Shown: positions 1 to 33,845 of the stretch, one piece after another
Layout: the number at the start of each line of letters is the position of its first letter
How positions within the stretch are numbered: position 1 is the first letter of the stretch
Assembly (NCBI GenBank): GCA_026929865.2
Contig: CM049406.2
Location: 22,554,501-22,618,500 of the forward strand
DNA from: Hyperoplus lanceolatus
Lineage: Eukaryota; Chordata; Actinopteri; Uranoscopiformes; Ammodytidae
Direction of reading: 5' to 3'
Length of the DNA: 64,000 bases
The notes under the pieces: generated by a model
Told to the model about the DNA's origin: nothing
What the model saw: only the letters and a program-made list of their open reading frames with translations
Database searches by the model: none
Program-made: the position numbers and the translations under genes

Positions 1-103
1 GTGCGATCACAGAAAGCTTACCTAAAGTAGATGCGCTGACAGTGTTGTTGTAATTACTCAGAAATCCTCATGGGGCAACATAAGTTACGCACTATAGCTT
101 TAA
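1..103. mobile_element. MITE fragment cut by the window edge
   Basis: Ends in GCACTATAGCTTTAA and shares GCGATCACAGAAAGCTTA and TTGTTGTAATTACTCAGAA with the element at 18274-18546. Same family; the left end is outside the window. Confidence 0.75.
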
Positions 104-1895
104 GGAAAAATGTCCTGTGTCTGAGAAAGAAGCAATACGTATAAAAGGTATTAATACAAATGCCTCAATCAAGCATATTAAACTTTCATATGGCTGTAGT
201 GAGTCATATACACACAGGAAGCTGTGTATGACAAATCCTGGTGGTATGTACTCCAACGTGGACATTTAATCTTATCTGTATGCCTGACTATGCAATGTTG
301 TCAAAGCAAAGTGACACACCTCAAACAAGTTGCCAACAGCTCAACAACCCCACTGTAGGACCTTGAAAAATATTAGCAAAATGTATTTATTAACCAAGAT
401 TCAAGATATTTATTGTTATATAGTATGTGCAGTAAAACAGGCGATTGCACTGTACAATGAAATTCTTACTCTGTTCTCCTACTCACAAAATATATTTCAA
501 TGTTTTGAAAAGAAACCGTCTTATTTGTCTGTCATCTTTTGCCTGAAGCCTACAGTATCTGTCACCTGTAGAAAAAAAAAATAATAATAAAATATCCGAG
601 TTAATCATTCTCAGTTATTTTGCTTATGTAGTTTATTTCTAATTGGAATGTCTGTGTATAGATAGAGTATATAAAAACCCTGTTCTTTTGTTTCAAACAC
701 CACAGTTCGGTTGGGTGACACTGTGCCTTAGGACAGGTCAGGGTGAGACAGATACTGTCAACCACTATACTTAGCAGTTACAAGGCTTTAAATAATTGCA
801 ATAACAATGGCACGTTCCTGTAGCAGAAAAAGCCCCCCCCACCCCCCCGTTCCCTCCACTCTAAGAGGCCACACTCCTACAGCTACTGCAACTTGCCAAC
901 AATCCGAGCCATTATCTGGATTTTATTCAGGTTTCCAGGTCAAGTTCTTTACTTAGCCACTGGGCTGGCACAACTGCTTTGTTGGTCTGACTTCAGAGGC
1001 TAGACTAGTCACAAACACCCATGTAAACAACAGAGCATTTGTTTTCTAATTGAAAGCCAGCAGCCATAATGTAACTCCCAAAGGAGCAAGAGCAGTGTTA
1101 AGACATGACTTGCTAAATAATTAACTGACCCGGCGGTTACACGTGAAGAGTTAAAGCAGTAGACTAGACTTTACACAGGAAATGGTGGGGAATGCAAGAG
1201 GTCTTAGATGTATCCTCCCTGTGGGTGGGATTAGCCTAGTTATTCATTTCATCTTTGGATATTCAAGAATAACTGCAAAAAATAATTTCAATAATAGGCA
1301 AGAATAGGATGTAGTGTTGCCATGCAATACCTAGAAACAGAGCATTTACAGAGCATGTTGGGCATATAGAAGTGAGATGTGCCACTATGCAACAAATGAA
1401 ATAAACACGTCTCCAAAAAGTGCAAAGATCAAGTGCATGTGTCCAATCTCACCAAGATTGTCCTTGAGGTACAGGCACACACACACACACACACCGTGAA
1501 TCTTCCAACGTCTTCCACATCATGGCATGTTGCATCATTGATAAAAATTAGGAACCTAATTAATGTGATAAGATGAGTATGTGACAATAAGTCGTTTGTA
1601 ATGATGTCATGCTCTAAAGGTTTCTTATTACAAGTGGAGAAAATATTCACTGATATTGTGACACAGTTATAAGGGTGTGCCCTCCAAAAACATATTGATA
1701 ATGAGGCACCAGCATATTGAACGTACAAAAATCACTTGTGCTATGGAAATATTTTTTTATCGTGGGCAAAATACTGTCAAAAAACCATTTCATTTTGTAA
1801 ATAAAAATCCAATACTGCCATAAAAACAACCTTACAAGTGTCCGTATATAACCAGATAGTATATTGAAAAGATGGTTGGGAAAAAAAGGTGGACC
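104..1895. other. intergenic, no gene seen
   Basis: AT-rich sequence with a short C tract (832-848) and a short CA tract (1476-1493). No coding exon, RNA gene or element with clear ends is recognised. The open frames here have no recognisable protein similarity. Confidence 0.5.
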
Positions 1896-1935
1896 AATGT
1901 AATGTAATGTAATGTAATGTAATGTAATGTAATGT
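1896..1935. repeat. AATGT pentanucleotide tandem repeat (LINE tail)
   Basis: About eight copies of AATGT, directly abutting the LINE 3' end; probably the expanded tail of that element. Confidence 0.9.
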
Positions 1936-2870
1936 GCTTTATTTATACAGCCCTTTACAACAGTCCTTTCGGTGTACCAAAGTGCTTTACAAGAGAGAAT
2001 AAATAAAAACAATTTAAAAAAACAAAAATTAAAAATACATCAAAATCAAATAAGATAAAATACAACAAGATAAAATCAAATAAGATAAAATCAAATAAGA
2101 TAAAATACAACAAGATAAGATCAAATAAGATAAAATCAAATAAGATCAAATAAGATCAAAATGTCATCATACTACTGTGTATTAAAAGCCATCCTGAACA
2201 AATACGTTTTTAGCTTGGATTTAAAGAGGCCCAGGTCAGAGATAAGACGCATATCCGTGGGGAGCTTATTCCAGAGCCTGGGGGCAGCAACAGAGAAAGC
2301 TCGGTCACCCCAGCACTTGTATCTTGACCTGGGCACTTCCAGCAACAGTTGATCGGTGGACCTCAGGGCTCGACCAGGATTTCGGATGGTTAAAAGCTCA
2401 AATAAATATGGTGGGGCGAGGCCATTAAAAACAAAAAATAAAAGTTTAAAATCAATTCTAAAAAGGACAGGAAGCCAATGAAGGGAGTTAAGAACTGGTG
2501 TGACGTGCTGCCGTCTGTTAGTGTTAGTTAAAAGACGGGCAGCAGCATTTTGCACCAGTTGCAAGCGACTTAGCGACTTTTTAGAGACGCCAACATAAAG
2601 TGCATTGCAGTAGTCCAGCCTTGAACTTATAAGAGCGTGGATGGCTCTCTCGAGGTCACAACGGCTTAAAAACATTTTGACTTTTGCCAGAAGACGTAGC
2701 TGGAAAAAGCTTGTTCTTACAACATTTGCAATTTGTTTGTCAAACCTAAAGTAGCTGTCTAATGTAACTCCCAGATTTCCAATGGATGTGTTCTAAAGTA
2801 AATCTATGTTTGCCAACCCAATTGAAGAGCTACACTTAAATCCTATCTTTGTGAGGTCCATCAGATAGCC
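1896..2870 (-). mobile_element. 5'-truncated L2-like LINE, reverse-transcriptase 3' part and tail
   Basis: The minus strand encodes the end of a non-LTR reverse transcriptase: LGVTLDS, then FRFDKQI, then SRLDYCNALYVGVSKKSL, LQLVQNAAARLL, LHWLPVLFRIDFKLL, APPYLFELL and AAPRLWNKLP (about 2780-2172). It is followed by a 3' UTR ending in CTGTATAAATAAAG and a tandem ACATT tail (1935-1896), the usual termination style of fish L2 elements. The frame is intact over 2172-2675 but the element lacks its 5' two thirds, so it is dead. Confidence 0.88.
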
Positions 2871-2880
2871 TTCAATATCA

Positions 2881-4222
2881 TCACACAGACATTTTCACAG
2901 CAGAAATTGAAACATGTCAGAGCAAGAAAATGATTAATAAGCTTAATGACGGCTCAGTTCCTCCATCGAGTTTCACAGTAGTACGTCATCCAGGTTTAGC
3001 CAGACCTGCACCACACCAGCACCCTGGAACTGACAGCTGCTAATCATGTTACAAATGTGTGCTTTCTGTGCTTTAACTGATGCGACATGTCTAGTGTTGT
3101 AAAGAGGAAAGGAAAAGAAAAAGAAAGGAGAAATAAAAACAAAATATTACATCTATTTACTGACGAAAAAACTCCACATACTGAACAAGGACTTTTAATT
3201 TTTACGGGAATGCCCAATAGAAATAGAAAACAGAAAAAGAATAACAAGAAAAGGGGTCAAAAATACCATCGCTCACAGCTTCACTCAGTAAAATGAGACC
3301 AAAAGCTATGCTGGTGAAAGTAGGCCAGGTCAACATCACCAACACAGATCTTAATACCATATTACATTACATCATATCCGTCCCTGTGTAGGCCTATGTG
3401 AAGCAGTACTACATCAGTCAGTGTGTGTTGTTTTGTGTTGTGGTGTGGTGTGGTGTGGTGTGGTGTGGTGTGATACTCTCTCCTCCAACAACATGACTAT
3501 TGGCTTGTACAGGCTATAATCTCTTTCTGCTGCTGGCTTCACCGTGTCCTGACAGACTTTACATGGGCCTCACCACAACATCTAGCTGTCAAGAGGAGGA
3601 GTGAGGAGAAAGACCTATAATCCTGTCCAGAGCGGATGGGTCAAATCCATGTAACGTCGGTTTACAACAGCAGCTTTGTGACAACAGCACTGATCGTGGG
3701 AATGAAACATGGTGGTGTGTAGACTCAGCAGGTTAATCTGTGTGTACCAGAGATTCTGTAGTTGTTGTGGTCGAGAGTCTTTCATGAAAGCTTACACTAT
3801 GTTTTTCAACATGTGCTTAAAAAGGACAATTCATACATTGGCGGTTGATTAAGTTTGCAATTCTGTCATCCTGCGAACTCACTAGTTAGTTCAATGGCAT
3901 GAGGTGTATGTTGGGTGTATGTGTGTGAGGTAGTTCTTAAATTGGGGTTAGCTTGTTTATTAGATTGCTATGTTAAGATAGCTTAGTAATTATAGTCAGC
4001 AGCAGCACGAGTTAAGTCGTAACACTGACAAGTCAGAAGTCCGCCAGGTGCCACATCACAGCCTAATGTTGACGCTAGCTAACTTAGCTAGCTAATGTGA
4101 TTTGCTGAAATAGTGTTGAACGTTAGGCAACGATTGTCATACCGTTTCCTAGTCCATGGGTGTCAATGACATACTAATGATAAAAACATTCGGTTCAAAT
4201 AGGTCAAATTTAGTCAACTTAC
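2881..4222. other. intergenic or intron 1 of the candidate minus-strand gene
   Basis: Contains a TGTGG pentanucleotide repeat (3436-3471) and a GCTAGCTAACTTAGCTAGC-rich patch near 4075. If 4223-4287 is a real first exon, this is its first intron. No second exon was found. Confidence 0.4.
3436..3471. repeat. TGTGG pentanucleotide repeat
   Basis: Seven near-perfect units of GGTGT. Confidence 0.9.
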
Positions 4223-4287
4223 CAACAGACTACAGCTACACATAGCCATACTGACACAACTCGCCATAACAGTGGTATCATCTTCAT
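4223..4287 (-). CDS. candidate signal-peptide first exon of a minus-strand gene, possibly suco
   Basis: From ATG at 4287 the minus strand encodes MKMIPLLWRVVSVWLCVAVVC, a typical cleavable signal sequence, then splits a codon at a perfect donor TTG|GTAAGT (4223/4222). Upstream (4290-4530) is GC-richer and has an inverted-CCAAT-type word and pyrimidine tracts, like a promoter. In human the gene downstream of DNM3 in the same orientation is SUCO, whose first exon also encodes a signal peptide, so suco is the obvious candidate. No second exon is recognisable between 1 and 4200. The identity is inferred from synteny, not from sequence match. Confidence 0.4.
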
Positions 4288-4534
4288 CCCTCTCCTCCCG
4301 GCACAGACATTCTCGCCGTGCTCAGAAAAAGCGTAGTATCCTTTTCTCTCTTGCTACGTAGAACATAAATACATCTGCTGTTTCCAGTTAACTTTGCCCT
4401 CGTTCGCTGTTTCACGCCTGAAGTGTGATGCTAGCTGCCGTGTGTCACCAAACTACTCAACCTGCCACCGACTGTCAGTGTTGAGCAGCTGTCCAATGAG
4501 AGGGCAGAGGGGCTGTTGCGCAGTTCAAACTGAG

Positions 4535-4567
4535 CGTGTGTGTGTGCGTGTGTGTGCGTGCGTGCGC

Positions 4568-4633
<66 letters not shown>
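4535..4633. repeat. (TG)n microsatellite with a GCGTG-interrupted start
   Basis: About 60 bp of pure TG after a degenerate GTGCG stretch. Confidence 0.95.
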
Positions 4634-4634
<1 letters not shown>

Positions 4635-4649
4635 TGGGAGCGCTCGTTT

Positions 4650-5604
4650 CACAACCTGAGGTCGCCCTAGGTGGGTGGTGCTTTGCGTCAATAGGTATTT
4701 CTTACGTGTAAAGGAGATAATTCCCTTTAAAAAAAATTATGAAAAACACGAATCAGTCCACTTTTTAAAAGCTATTTTGTAATTAAATACCATTTCAAAA
4801 CTAAAACGACGAGTAATAGGCTAGCCTACTGTCCCTACATTCACTTACAGGAAGTTGATGAGTAATATGCCTACACCTTGATTGAGCCTAATCATTTGTA
4901 AATAAAGGCGTTTGTTGCATCAGTTTGTTACAAACAAGTATCACTATCAACCATAATTGCAACAGGTTGTGGAAGTAATTTTGGGATTTACTTTTCAGGA
5001 ACTTCAAAACAGGAATCTGCCTACCGGATTCTGCATGCCTACTGTAGGCTATAGGCTTAGATCATAGAATCGTAAAGGCTTAGACATGTGGCCTATGCAT
5101 GGATACCACATAATCTACTAGCCTACTAGGCTATACCTAATTTCCTTGTCCTACTTGTGCTAACGTAAATGTTTGTTGACGATAGGCAGATAGATATATA
5201 CTTTATTTATCCTCTCAGGTTAATTGGAGTGTTGCAGTGGCAAATAATAGCCTACTACGCAAACATCAAATGTGAATAATATATGAATAATTACAATAGG
5301 GCCTATAACAACGAATAAATAGGCCGTCACACAGTAAATGCATGTCTAGGTGGAGGTCACTAGATGGAGCCCTCCACATTCTCCAGACTAAAAGATGATT
5401 TGAAACCATCTTGATAAGGACAAGGTAGGCCCTACCACATACCAGAGCAGCACTTTTGCTGCTGTCATGTGAGCATAATCATAACGGACACATTAGAACA
5501 TTTAATACACCCCACCATTTTCCAGCATGTTGGTGTGAAAGATGTGTTAAAGTTGATCACAAACCCTAACAAATTATGCAACTGGTTTTGTGTCACTCAT
5601 TTGA
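4650..5604. other. intergenic, no gene seen
   Basis: AT-rich. At about 5190-5245 a stretch CTTTATTTATCCTCTCAGG resembles the 3' tails of fish retroelements. Nothing else recognised. Confidence 0.4.
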
Positions 5605-6564
5605 TAGGGGAGACCGGGGGCAATTGTAACAGGGGGTAATTGTAACACATCAAATTGCACCAATAAGGAATAAAGTAGATAGGCTACACAAAATGTATTT
5701 TGGACATGTATTTTGATGATGTCTCTCTAAATTGACATTCCCTTTTTAAAATATTTTTTCAGAAAAAACACGTTCCTGAGGTACGAAAGTAAAAAATAAA
5801 ATCTACAGTATTTTTCTCATAAAGTCTTAATATTTAATTTAAATTAAATCAATTCTGTTTTGTTTTGATGACATTACTGTTGTGTAAGATATGACATATT
5901 TGTTAAACATTAGCTCCATTGTTTCTAGCCATCAGGGTAGTTTGTGTCAAGTTGTTATGGTTGGGGGCAATTGTAACACAGTGTTACAATTGCCCCCGAC
6001 CCTATAACAATGCTATACATTAAAATACAAAAAAATCATATTGTGACAGGAAAGCTATCTGATTGTTAGTTTTTGAAGTTATGGTTTGAATTTGGTTTGT
6101 TTTTAACTGTGTGTTGTTTTTTTAAGCATGAATTATGAATATAATTAAATAGGCATTTCCAGTAATGTTAATTCTTTATACACACTTTGTCTAATATTAA
6201 TTGTTTTGATATGAAATACATTTTTCAATTGATATTAAATAGTTTCCCCTATATTTCCCTGCATTAATAGGAAGATTATTGTGGTCCTTAATTTTTATAT
6301 GAAGCTATGAGATCTGTTGTTACAATTGCCCCCACACACTGTTACAATTGCTCGCGCACCAGGGGGCAATTGTAACGTTTGACTTGCAATTTCTTGATCG
6401 ATATTGTGAATCTAACATTGCCTGTAAAAGAAAATTGTCAATGTTCACAAGGAGAGTATAGATACAAATTGCCTAATTAAAACACATTATCTAAATAGTT
6501 CAAGAGGTTTTTGAGTAATGACACTAAAATCAAAAAGTGTTACAATTGCCCCTGGGCTCCCCTA
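5605..6564. mobile_element. 960-bp foldback DNA element with eight copies of a GGGGCAATTGTAACA motif
   Basis: Terminal inverted repeats of 27 bp, with 24 matching positions, start TAGGGGAGACC at the left and end GGGCTCCCCTA at the right. The motif GGGGCAATTGTAAC or its reverse occurs about eight times: near 5616, 5634, 5963, 5983, 6319, 6340, 6361 and 6538, in both orientations, with a near-perfect hairpin at 5959-6001. The interior is AT-rich and has no open frame. This is a non-autonomous transposon; superfamily not assignable by eye. Confidence 0.8.
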
Positions 6565-7297
6565 CTTTTTATAACTGTTGCTTGATTGATACCTTTCAAC
6601 AAATACCCAATACCAAATTATACCAAACAATTGCCAATACACTATAGTTGAGTGACACTGAGAAAAAAAGACCATATCCACAGGCAATCAGGTAAGCAAA
6701 CATATTTCAAATGTAATGTTTTAAGATAAAAAAATTAATTGTTAATCCATGTGTGCATTTTCTATTTGAGTTAAACTTCTGCACCTCAGTTTTATGTTAA
6801 GGAAACTGCAGTTGTGGGTTTACTATGGATGTGGTACATAGATAGTATATTAAAAGGATGTGCCTCTCAGTGCTGAAAATGATTTTTTGGTGCCATCTTC
6901 TGGCTAAAAGAAAATCCTACCTACGAAAATGCAATAGTGTATATAGTCTTATTAAAATTATTTGGACTTCAACTCAAGTTTGCAATCTTGAATAAGAAGT
7001 AAGCTATTGAACATGGTTTGACAAGCACGTGAGTCTGATTAGTATTGGTATAGTATTGGCTATCACAGAATTTACTGTAAAATGACTATGGTCATTTGTC
7101 TGGTGGTCGTGGAAGACAATGTATAAATCAATAAGTAAGCAACTGAGCCATAGCAAATGTAAATAAGCTATATTTGTAAACAACATATTATGTTGTGGCA
7201 CTGTAGTGCAGATACATACTGTATATACCGTCCCCAAGACTCAGTATCTTAAAAAATAAAGACTCTGTTGACAAAGTGAGACATTATGAGGAAGAGG
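6565..7297. other. AT-rich intergenic, no gene seen
   Basis: No recognisable exon, RNA or bounded repeat. Confidence 0.4.
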
Positions 7298-7303
7298 TTT
7301 ATT
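7298..7303 (-). terminator. candidate polyadenylation signal for dnm3
   Basis: AATAAA on the minus strand, about 1.7 kb after the dnm3 stop. If used, the 3' UTR covers roughly 7300-8986, which contains CA-rich and TGAC-type microsatellites and no other gene. Other AATAAA-like words occur nearer (for example around 8450), so the real cleavage site is uncertain. Confidence 0.3.
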
Positions 7304-7701
7304 GAGGAGTGATACAGAGACACAGAAAATAACAACTGATGCAATTCCCCAGTTTAAGATTATGCCCTTTCACTACAACTGGAACCTTTACGTTGTTGGT
7401 CTTCAGCATATATTTATTTTTATCTATATATTTTTTTCAACCTTCCCGATTCTCTTTCTGCATTTTACTTTGGCAATACAGAATTGTAATTCATGCCGGT
7501 AAGGCTGTCTAAATCATTTAGCGAATAGAGACACAGATAACGATTAAAGCGCTAGGATCCTTGATGAGATTTTTATAGTCAACAAGTACAGTATCTCCTT
7601 ATAATTACCTATATACAAAACACGTTTTAGGCCCACATACACAATAACAAACTGACAGAGAAGCACTTGAACACTGACAATAGCACCTTAAGCTCTGGCA
7701 C

Positions 7702-7740
7702 AGACGCTGACTGACTGACTGACTGGCTGACTGACTGGCT
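7702..7740. repeat. GACT-type tetranucleotide repeat
   Basis: Repeated GACTGACTGACTGGCTGACT units; within the possible dnm3 3' UTR. Confidence 0.85.
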
Positions 7741-8261
7741 CCGATGGTTGTGAGAGAAGAGAAAGTCAGAGAGGCTAGAAGAGTTGGGGTAAGAGAAAGA
7801 GCGCTAGTTTGTGATGTGCATGCAGTCGCATGTTACAAACCTGAGAAGAAAGCTAAATGGAAACATGTAAATGCATGTTCATTGTCCATTCAAGAGGAAC
7901 ACCTTGCCAAGTTTAGTTTTTTTCTCCCAAAGAGACAAGTACCATCTCAGCGGTCAGCGTCTGCATCAAAGCTTGAGGCTGCGAGGGTCACAACTTGACC
8001 ATTGATACAGCACAGGTGGACACCTATACAGTCTATGGTGGGACACCTATGGCAAGGTTAAATGTATTATTGAGGCTGTTTCCATATAGAGAATCTTGCT
8101 ATGTGTGTATGGCTGCTGCTGCTACTACAACACAGGAACAACTCACAAAAAAGTCCAAAATTAATATCACCCCGAGGGGCTGAATGATTAATCTTTAACA
8201 GCTCTGACCATGAAAACAAATACAACTGAAACGGCAACAAACGTGCAGACGGACGGCACAT

Positions 8262-8342
8262 GCACACGTGTCCTCACACACTCTTTCGTGCGCGCACATA
8301 CACACTCACACACACACACACACACAATACACACACACATAC
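8262..8342. repeat. CA-rich simple repeat
   Basis: Interrupted ACAC tracts with GCGCGCACATAC; within the possible dnm3 3' UTR. Confidence 0.8.
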
Positions 8343-8839
8343 ATGGAATTACTTGCGCACAAACACCCACATACGCTCACATACTAAGATACAACTTCTG
8401 TTCCTAAGAGAACATTAAGCTGAATATTAACACTTAAGGGGGGTATTATACAATAAATTAATACAACACTAAATCAAACTCGGCCTACATATAGGCAAAT
8501 TATTCCCTCCCTTGTATACTTACAGTACACACAAAACGCACACGCACACACTCTACATACACACACTCCCATGCAATAAGAGCAGCTCATGTGCCATGCT
8601 GCATTTTGGAATGAGTAGAGCAGTATGACTGCTGAGCATATTTTCATGTAGAAGCAGCAAGTGGGGGTAATGGCTGACCTGGTGAGGGGTGTACCTGTGT
8701 GTGGGAGGGAGGGGGTTCCAGGGACTGATACCGGGGTAGTGGATCTGCTAAGCAAACCTGGACCACAGGCGAGCAACAAGCACACATACACATACACCAC
8801 AAGACAAGTACCATACTGTACATAGATATATGGACACCG

Positions 8840-8897
8840 TCACCTGGCAGGAAATTGAGGGTCAAAGTGGGTGGGCTCAAAGACTTCAGCGTCTGCA
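8840..8897 (-). CDS. dnm3: candidate alternative last coding exon of dnm3
   Basis: A strong pyrimidine tract ending CTCTCCCTAG lies just upstream on the minus strand. Splicing from the exon 19 donor (…CCC AA|GTAAAT at 9834) into 8897 keeps an open frame of 19 codons, encoding N-ADAEVFEPTHFDPQFPAR, then TGA at 8842-8840. The acidic/aromatic tail differs from the SRRPPPSPTR-type tail of the 9029-8987 exon. Mammalian dynamin genes are known to end in alternative short C-termini, so this is plausible, but the peptide matches nothing I recognise. It could be a chance open stretch. Confidence 0.3.
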
Positions 8898-8986
8898 CTA
8901 GGGAGAGACCAGGACAGCAGAGAGAGAAGGGGTGGAGAGGTGGATGACGGAGGGAGATATGGGTGTGAGGAACCCCTTTTAGTTGT

Positions 8987-30257
<21,271 letters not shown>

Positions 30258-30314
30258 TTACCACAACCACCATAACACCCCCAACCCCCATCTCCTTTAG
30301 TCACACACGCAAAA

Positions 30315-30319
<5 letters not shown>

Positions 30320-30391
<72 letters not shown>
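30320..30391. repeat. (CA)n microsatellite, about 72 bp
   Basis: Pure AC dinucleotides 350 bp upstream of the dnm3 ATG. Confidence 0.97.
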
Positions 30392-30392
<1 letters not shown>

Positions 30393-30639
30393 CATGCCGC
30401 ACGAAGCCTGTAGCATTCAAGGGCATTTGGTGAGTGGACATCCGTAGGCTTCCATATAGTCACACGTAACAAACCCGTGTGTCCTAGGCTCCACAAATCC
30501 CACACGAATACCGCTAAATACATGAAAAACAAAAGCATCGCCAGCTACGTGCAGATAGGCGTCGATACAAAAATAGATTATAATAGTGTCCGGGGGGGAA
30601 ACACGTCATATTGATAAATAATCACACATTTGTAGCCCT

Positions 30640-31200
30640 GTGTTTGCTGTGAGCATACCCCGCCTCAGAATTCCCTCGGTGTATTCAGCGTCCGATGGTG
30701 CCGGTCGCTGTCCAGTGCTGAAACGACGCGGCAGCTCACAAGGCAAAGACAAGTGACAAGAACCTTGGACGATTATTACAGCACCACCTGCTATGGCGGT
30801 GCATCCACTTTATCTCAAATGCCTTTTGCATCAACCCTGTTCCTGTGTGCGTTCCGTTCCGGTCGGCTCAATGTCAGAGCAGTCTCATTGCGAACACAAA
30901 TTCGCCTTTGACAGATTAAATATTTTTTTTCTTTCGCCCTCTCCTCCGTTGCGCGGTGTAATTGCGACGCTGCGCCTCGCTCCCGACAGCATATCGACGC
31001 GGCGGAGGACCAATGAAAAGCGCGGGATTTGGGAGGAGGCAGAGAAACGCGCAGCCCCATTGGCTGCACAGGTACAGGTTAGGCCTACCTGAACCCGCCC
31101 CCTGTTTACATCTGTGCCATTTCTGCCGTCGTGAGTCATGCGGCACGGCTGCGCGCATCGCTGCAACAGAGGAGGAGGTGGATGAGCCCGGTGAGATCCC
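30640..31200. promoter_or_regulatory. GC/CpG-rich region, likely dnm3 promoter and 5' leader
   Basis: CpG density rises sharply here (for example GAAACGACGCGGCAG, GCGCGGGATTTGGGAGG) against AT-rich surroundings. It lies 0.7-1.2 kb upstream of the dnm3 start codon with no other gene between. A long CA tract (30320-30391) and a GA tract (30006-30037) separate it from the first coding exon, so a non-coding first exon or long 5' UTR is likely. No TATA box is evident. Confidence 0.4.
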
Positions 31201-31210
31201 TGCAGTATAG

Positions 31211-33439
31211 GAGCAGAAACCAGCTGTCGTAAATTTCACACACTGCCATTTCATTCATGGCAGTTTTACATAAGGCCGTTTTATGCCGCTGTCCATAGTG
31301 CATGTATACAATTTAAAAAAAAAAACAAAAAAAAAAACATTGCAATGAGCTGCACGACATAATGGCTTTAACATCATCGGCCCATGTTTGAAAACATCGC
31401 TTGAACTGGACAGAAACGTGTGATGCTCGGTCCCAGATTGTCACTGCAGACCCAGGCTGGTGGAGGCGGTCATGCGGAAAGGACGCTGCCATCCTGCCTT
31501 AATCTCTCTCCTCCGTGGCAGATAACAAGTGTCTTTCAGCTGGAAGTGATTGTGAACATCGCCAATAATGAGACGATATATGAGGAGAGAGCTAGTTTGG
31601 TTTTAAAGCTAATCTGTAAAGATGTTGAAAATGTATCAGATAGCCTATATGAAGCATCGAGGGCAAAACAAGCAGAGCCCCTTCATTTGCGCGACCACCT
31701 TCATTTGTCTCAGCCTAAGACAGTAAAATCGTATTGATTTATTCAAATTTGCCCAATTCATCATCATCATCAGGCCTGTAAAGATGTAGTCCACACATAA
31801 TACTGTGTTGCTCATGTAGGGAACTGGGATACCACTAGATGGCACTAACAGCCTAACCACTGCTTCTCTGCGGTTTGAGCCCAGCTGATACCTGCCATTA
31901 TTTAAAGAAAACATGACATGTCTCTGGCGAGTGTATGTAGGCCTATGCTTCTTTGTTTGGTAATAAATGATTAAATAAGAAAAAATTATAACTTTACAAT
32001 ACACATCATTATGAAGTAAGAACCATGGAGGGGGGGTGTAGGCCTATGTGGGGTCTGTATTGTAAGTGTCTGATGGTCTTAGAAATTGAAGTAAGGGTCT
32101 GTTATTATGATGTTGTGAAGAATTATGGCACATACATCTGTCTAACGGGGCCACTGTGGTTCTTCTCAGGCTCGATCCCTGTGACCTTACCAGACAGAGA
32201 AAGGATGTGTGAGCAGCAGTATCCAGTAACGTCAACATCAATCCGACACCTCTTTCTCTCTCTATCTGAACCAAACCTTTCATTTTCTGCCAAAGACCCT
32301 GTTTCCTGAGGTATCTGGGGTGACAGGAGACTGGTCTCCAGGTCAGTATTTAAGACTTCAAAATGGGCCTGTTTTCAGACCAGGACCATGGCAGTCATTT
32401 CAACACTGACCTGTCCAACTACAGCAGTGAAGTTGGATGACCTATGGGCCTAAGAGCTGGACAGAGTAGGCCTACCAGGACATTGTAGGAATAATACACA
32501 TTTATTGGGTCAGAACTGAGGTGTTCTCAAGGGGGGTGAATATTGTGAGACTGCAACCGCCACATACATGTCTAACTGAAAGTATCTGTATTTCAAACAG
32601 TCAGTTACAATTGGTGGACTTTTTATTTATTTTATTTTCAGAAGATAACTATTGTAACAGTTTAGCTGACAGAAGTATAGATAACATAGAATGGCAGAAT
32701 GGCCTGACATCCTATGTTATACAATATGCACAATAATATGAATGTAGAAGACAATGCAGTGCATGTAATATGGTATAGCATTGCCATTATTATCTATACT
32801 GTATAGTATAGTTGTAGAAGTGACTTAAACATTTCTTTAATGATTTTTAACCTTGAGTGTTACTTCAGAGTAAAAGTCCTTTCCATGAGGTGTTTCTATT
32901 ATTTTGTCTACCTTTGCCCATGTAGGACACAGCTTAGTGGATCCTACAGCTATACAGATGTTATCTGTGTGTTTTATCCTTTTATATACTATCTATGGTT
33001 TTATCAGGAGGCTGTATAAAGGATGAAAATGATTAAACACAAGAAGTATGCGAGCAGTAGTCCAGTCAAGTACAGGGTATATACTTGTGTGTGTTATTCA
33101 TATGTGTTTTTGTTTGACATTGCATGTATGTTTTTTTATTTCATAAGAGACGGATGGTGAAGCACTTGTGGAAAACAAATGATTGGCTTCAGGTCAAAGT
33201 CATCAACATGTTGGTGTCCATGCGCCAATCCTTCATTGGCTGATTCATCCATTACCTATGATTCATTGCAGCACTGTGTTTGGACAGAATGGTGCTGTCT
33301 GTGTCCGAGTCCACCATATGACCTTGCTGTGTCCTTTTTGAGAAGTACAACAACATGAGCTGCTGCGGGTAAGGTTCTGTTTTGTCTTCTGCAGAGCCCA
33401 ACAAGAAGTCATCGATGGTACTGCACATGCAACTTTTGA
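31211..33439. other. intergenic between dnm3 and myoc, no gene seen
   Basis: AT-rich, with an A tract at 31316-31340. Open frames here show no recognisable domain. Confidence 0.4.
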
Positions 33440-33845
33440 CTAAAGACTGTTACATACTCCGCGAGAAGAAAGAACAAAGTTCTCGGTGACAGAGCTGCGA
33501 GAAGTTCTTTCTCGTCTGATATTACATACTTCACGAGAACTCAACTGCCGAACTCCTCACCACGGCGCATTGTTACCATGGTAATTGACTCAGTAGCGCC
33601 AGCTGATTTTCCTTATTTCTTTCAAACGGGCACTTCGCTTTCCTCATTCACTTCAGACTGACCAATCACACAATAGTTCTCGGACAAGCTGCGAGAAGAA
33701 GGTTCGACCCGGGTGATGTGTGGAGAACAAGCTGCGAGAACAGCTAAACAAGAGCTGAGAGAAGAAAATTACGTAATTTTCTTCTCGCAGCTCTGTCACC
33801 GAGAACTTTGTTCTTTCTTCTCGCGGAGTATGTAACAGCCTTTAG
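33440..33845. mobile_element. 406-bp MITE with 65-bp terminal inverted repeats
   Basis: Left 33440-33504 and right 33781-33845 are reverse complements with one mismatch; the end reads CTAAAGACTGTTACATACTC. A palindrome GAAAATTACGTAATTTTC lies at its inner right edge. No open frame. The TSD is not clear. Confidence 0.9.
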
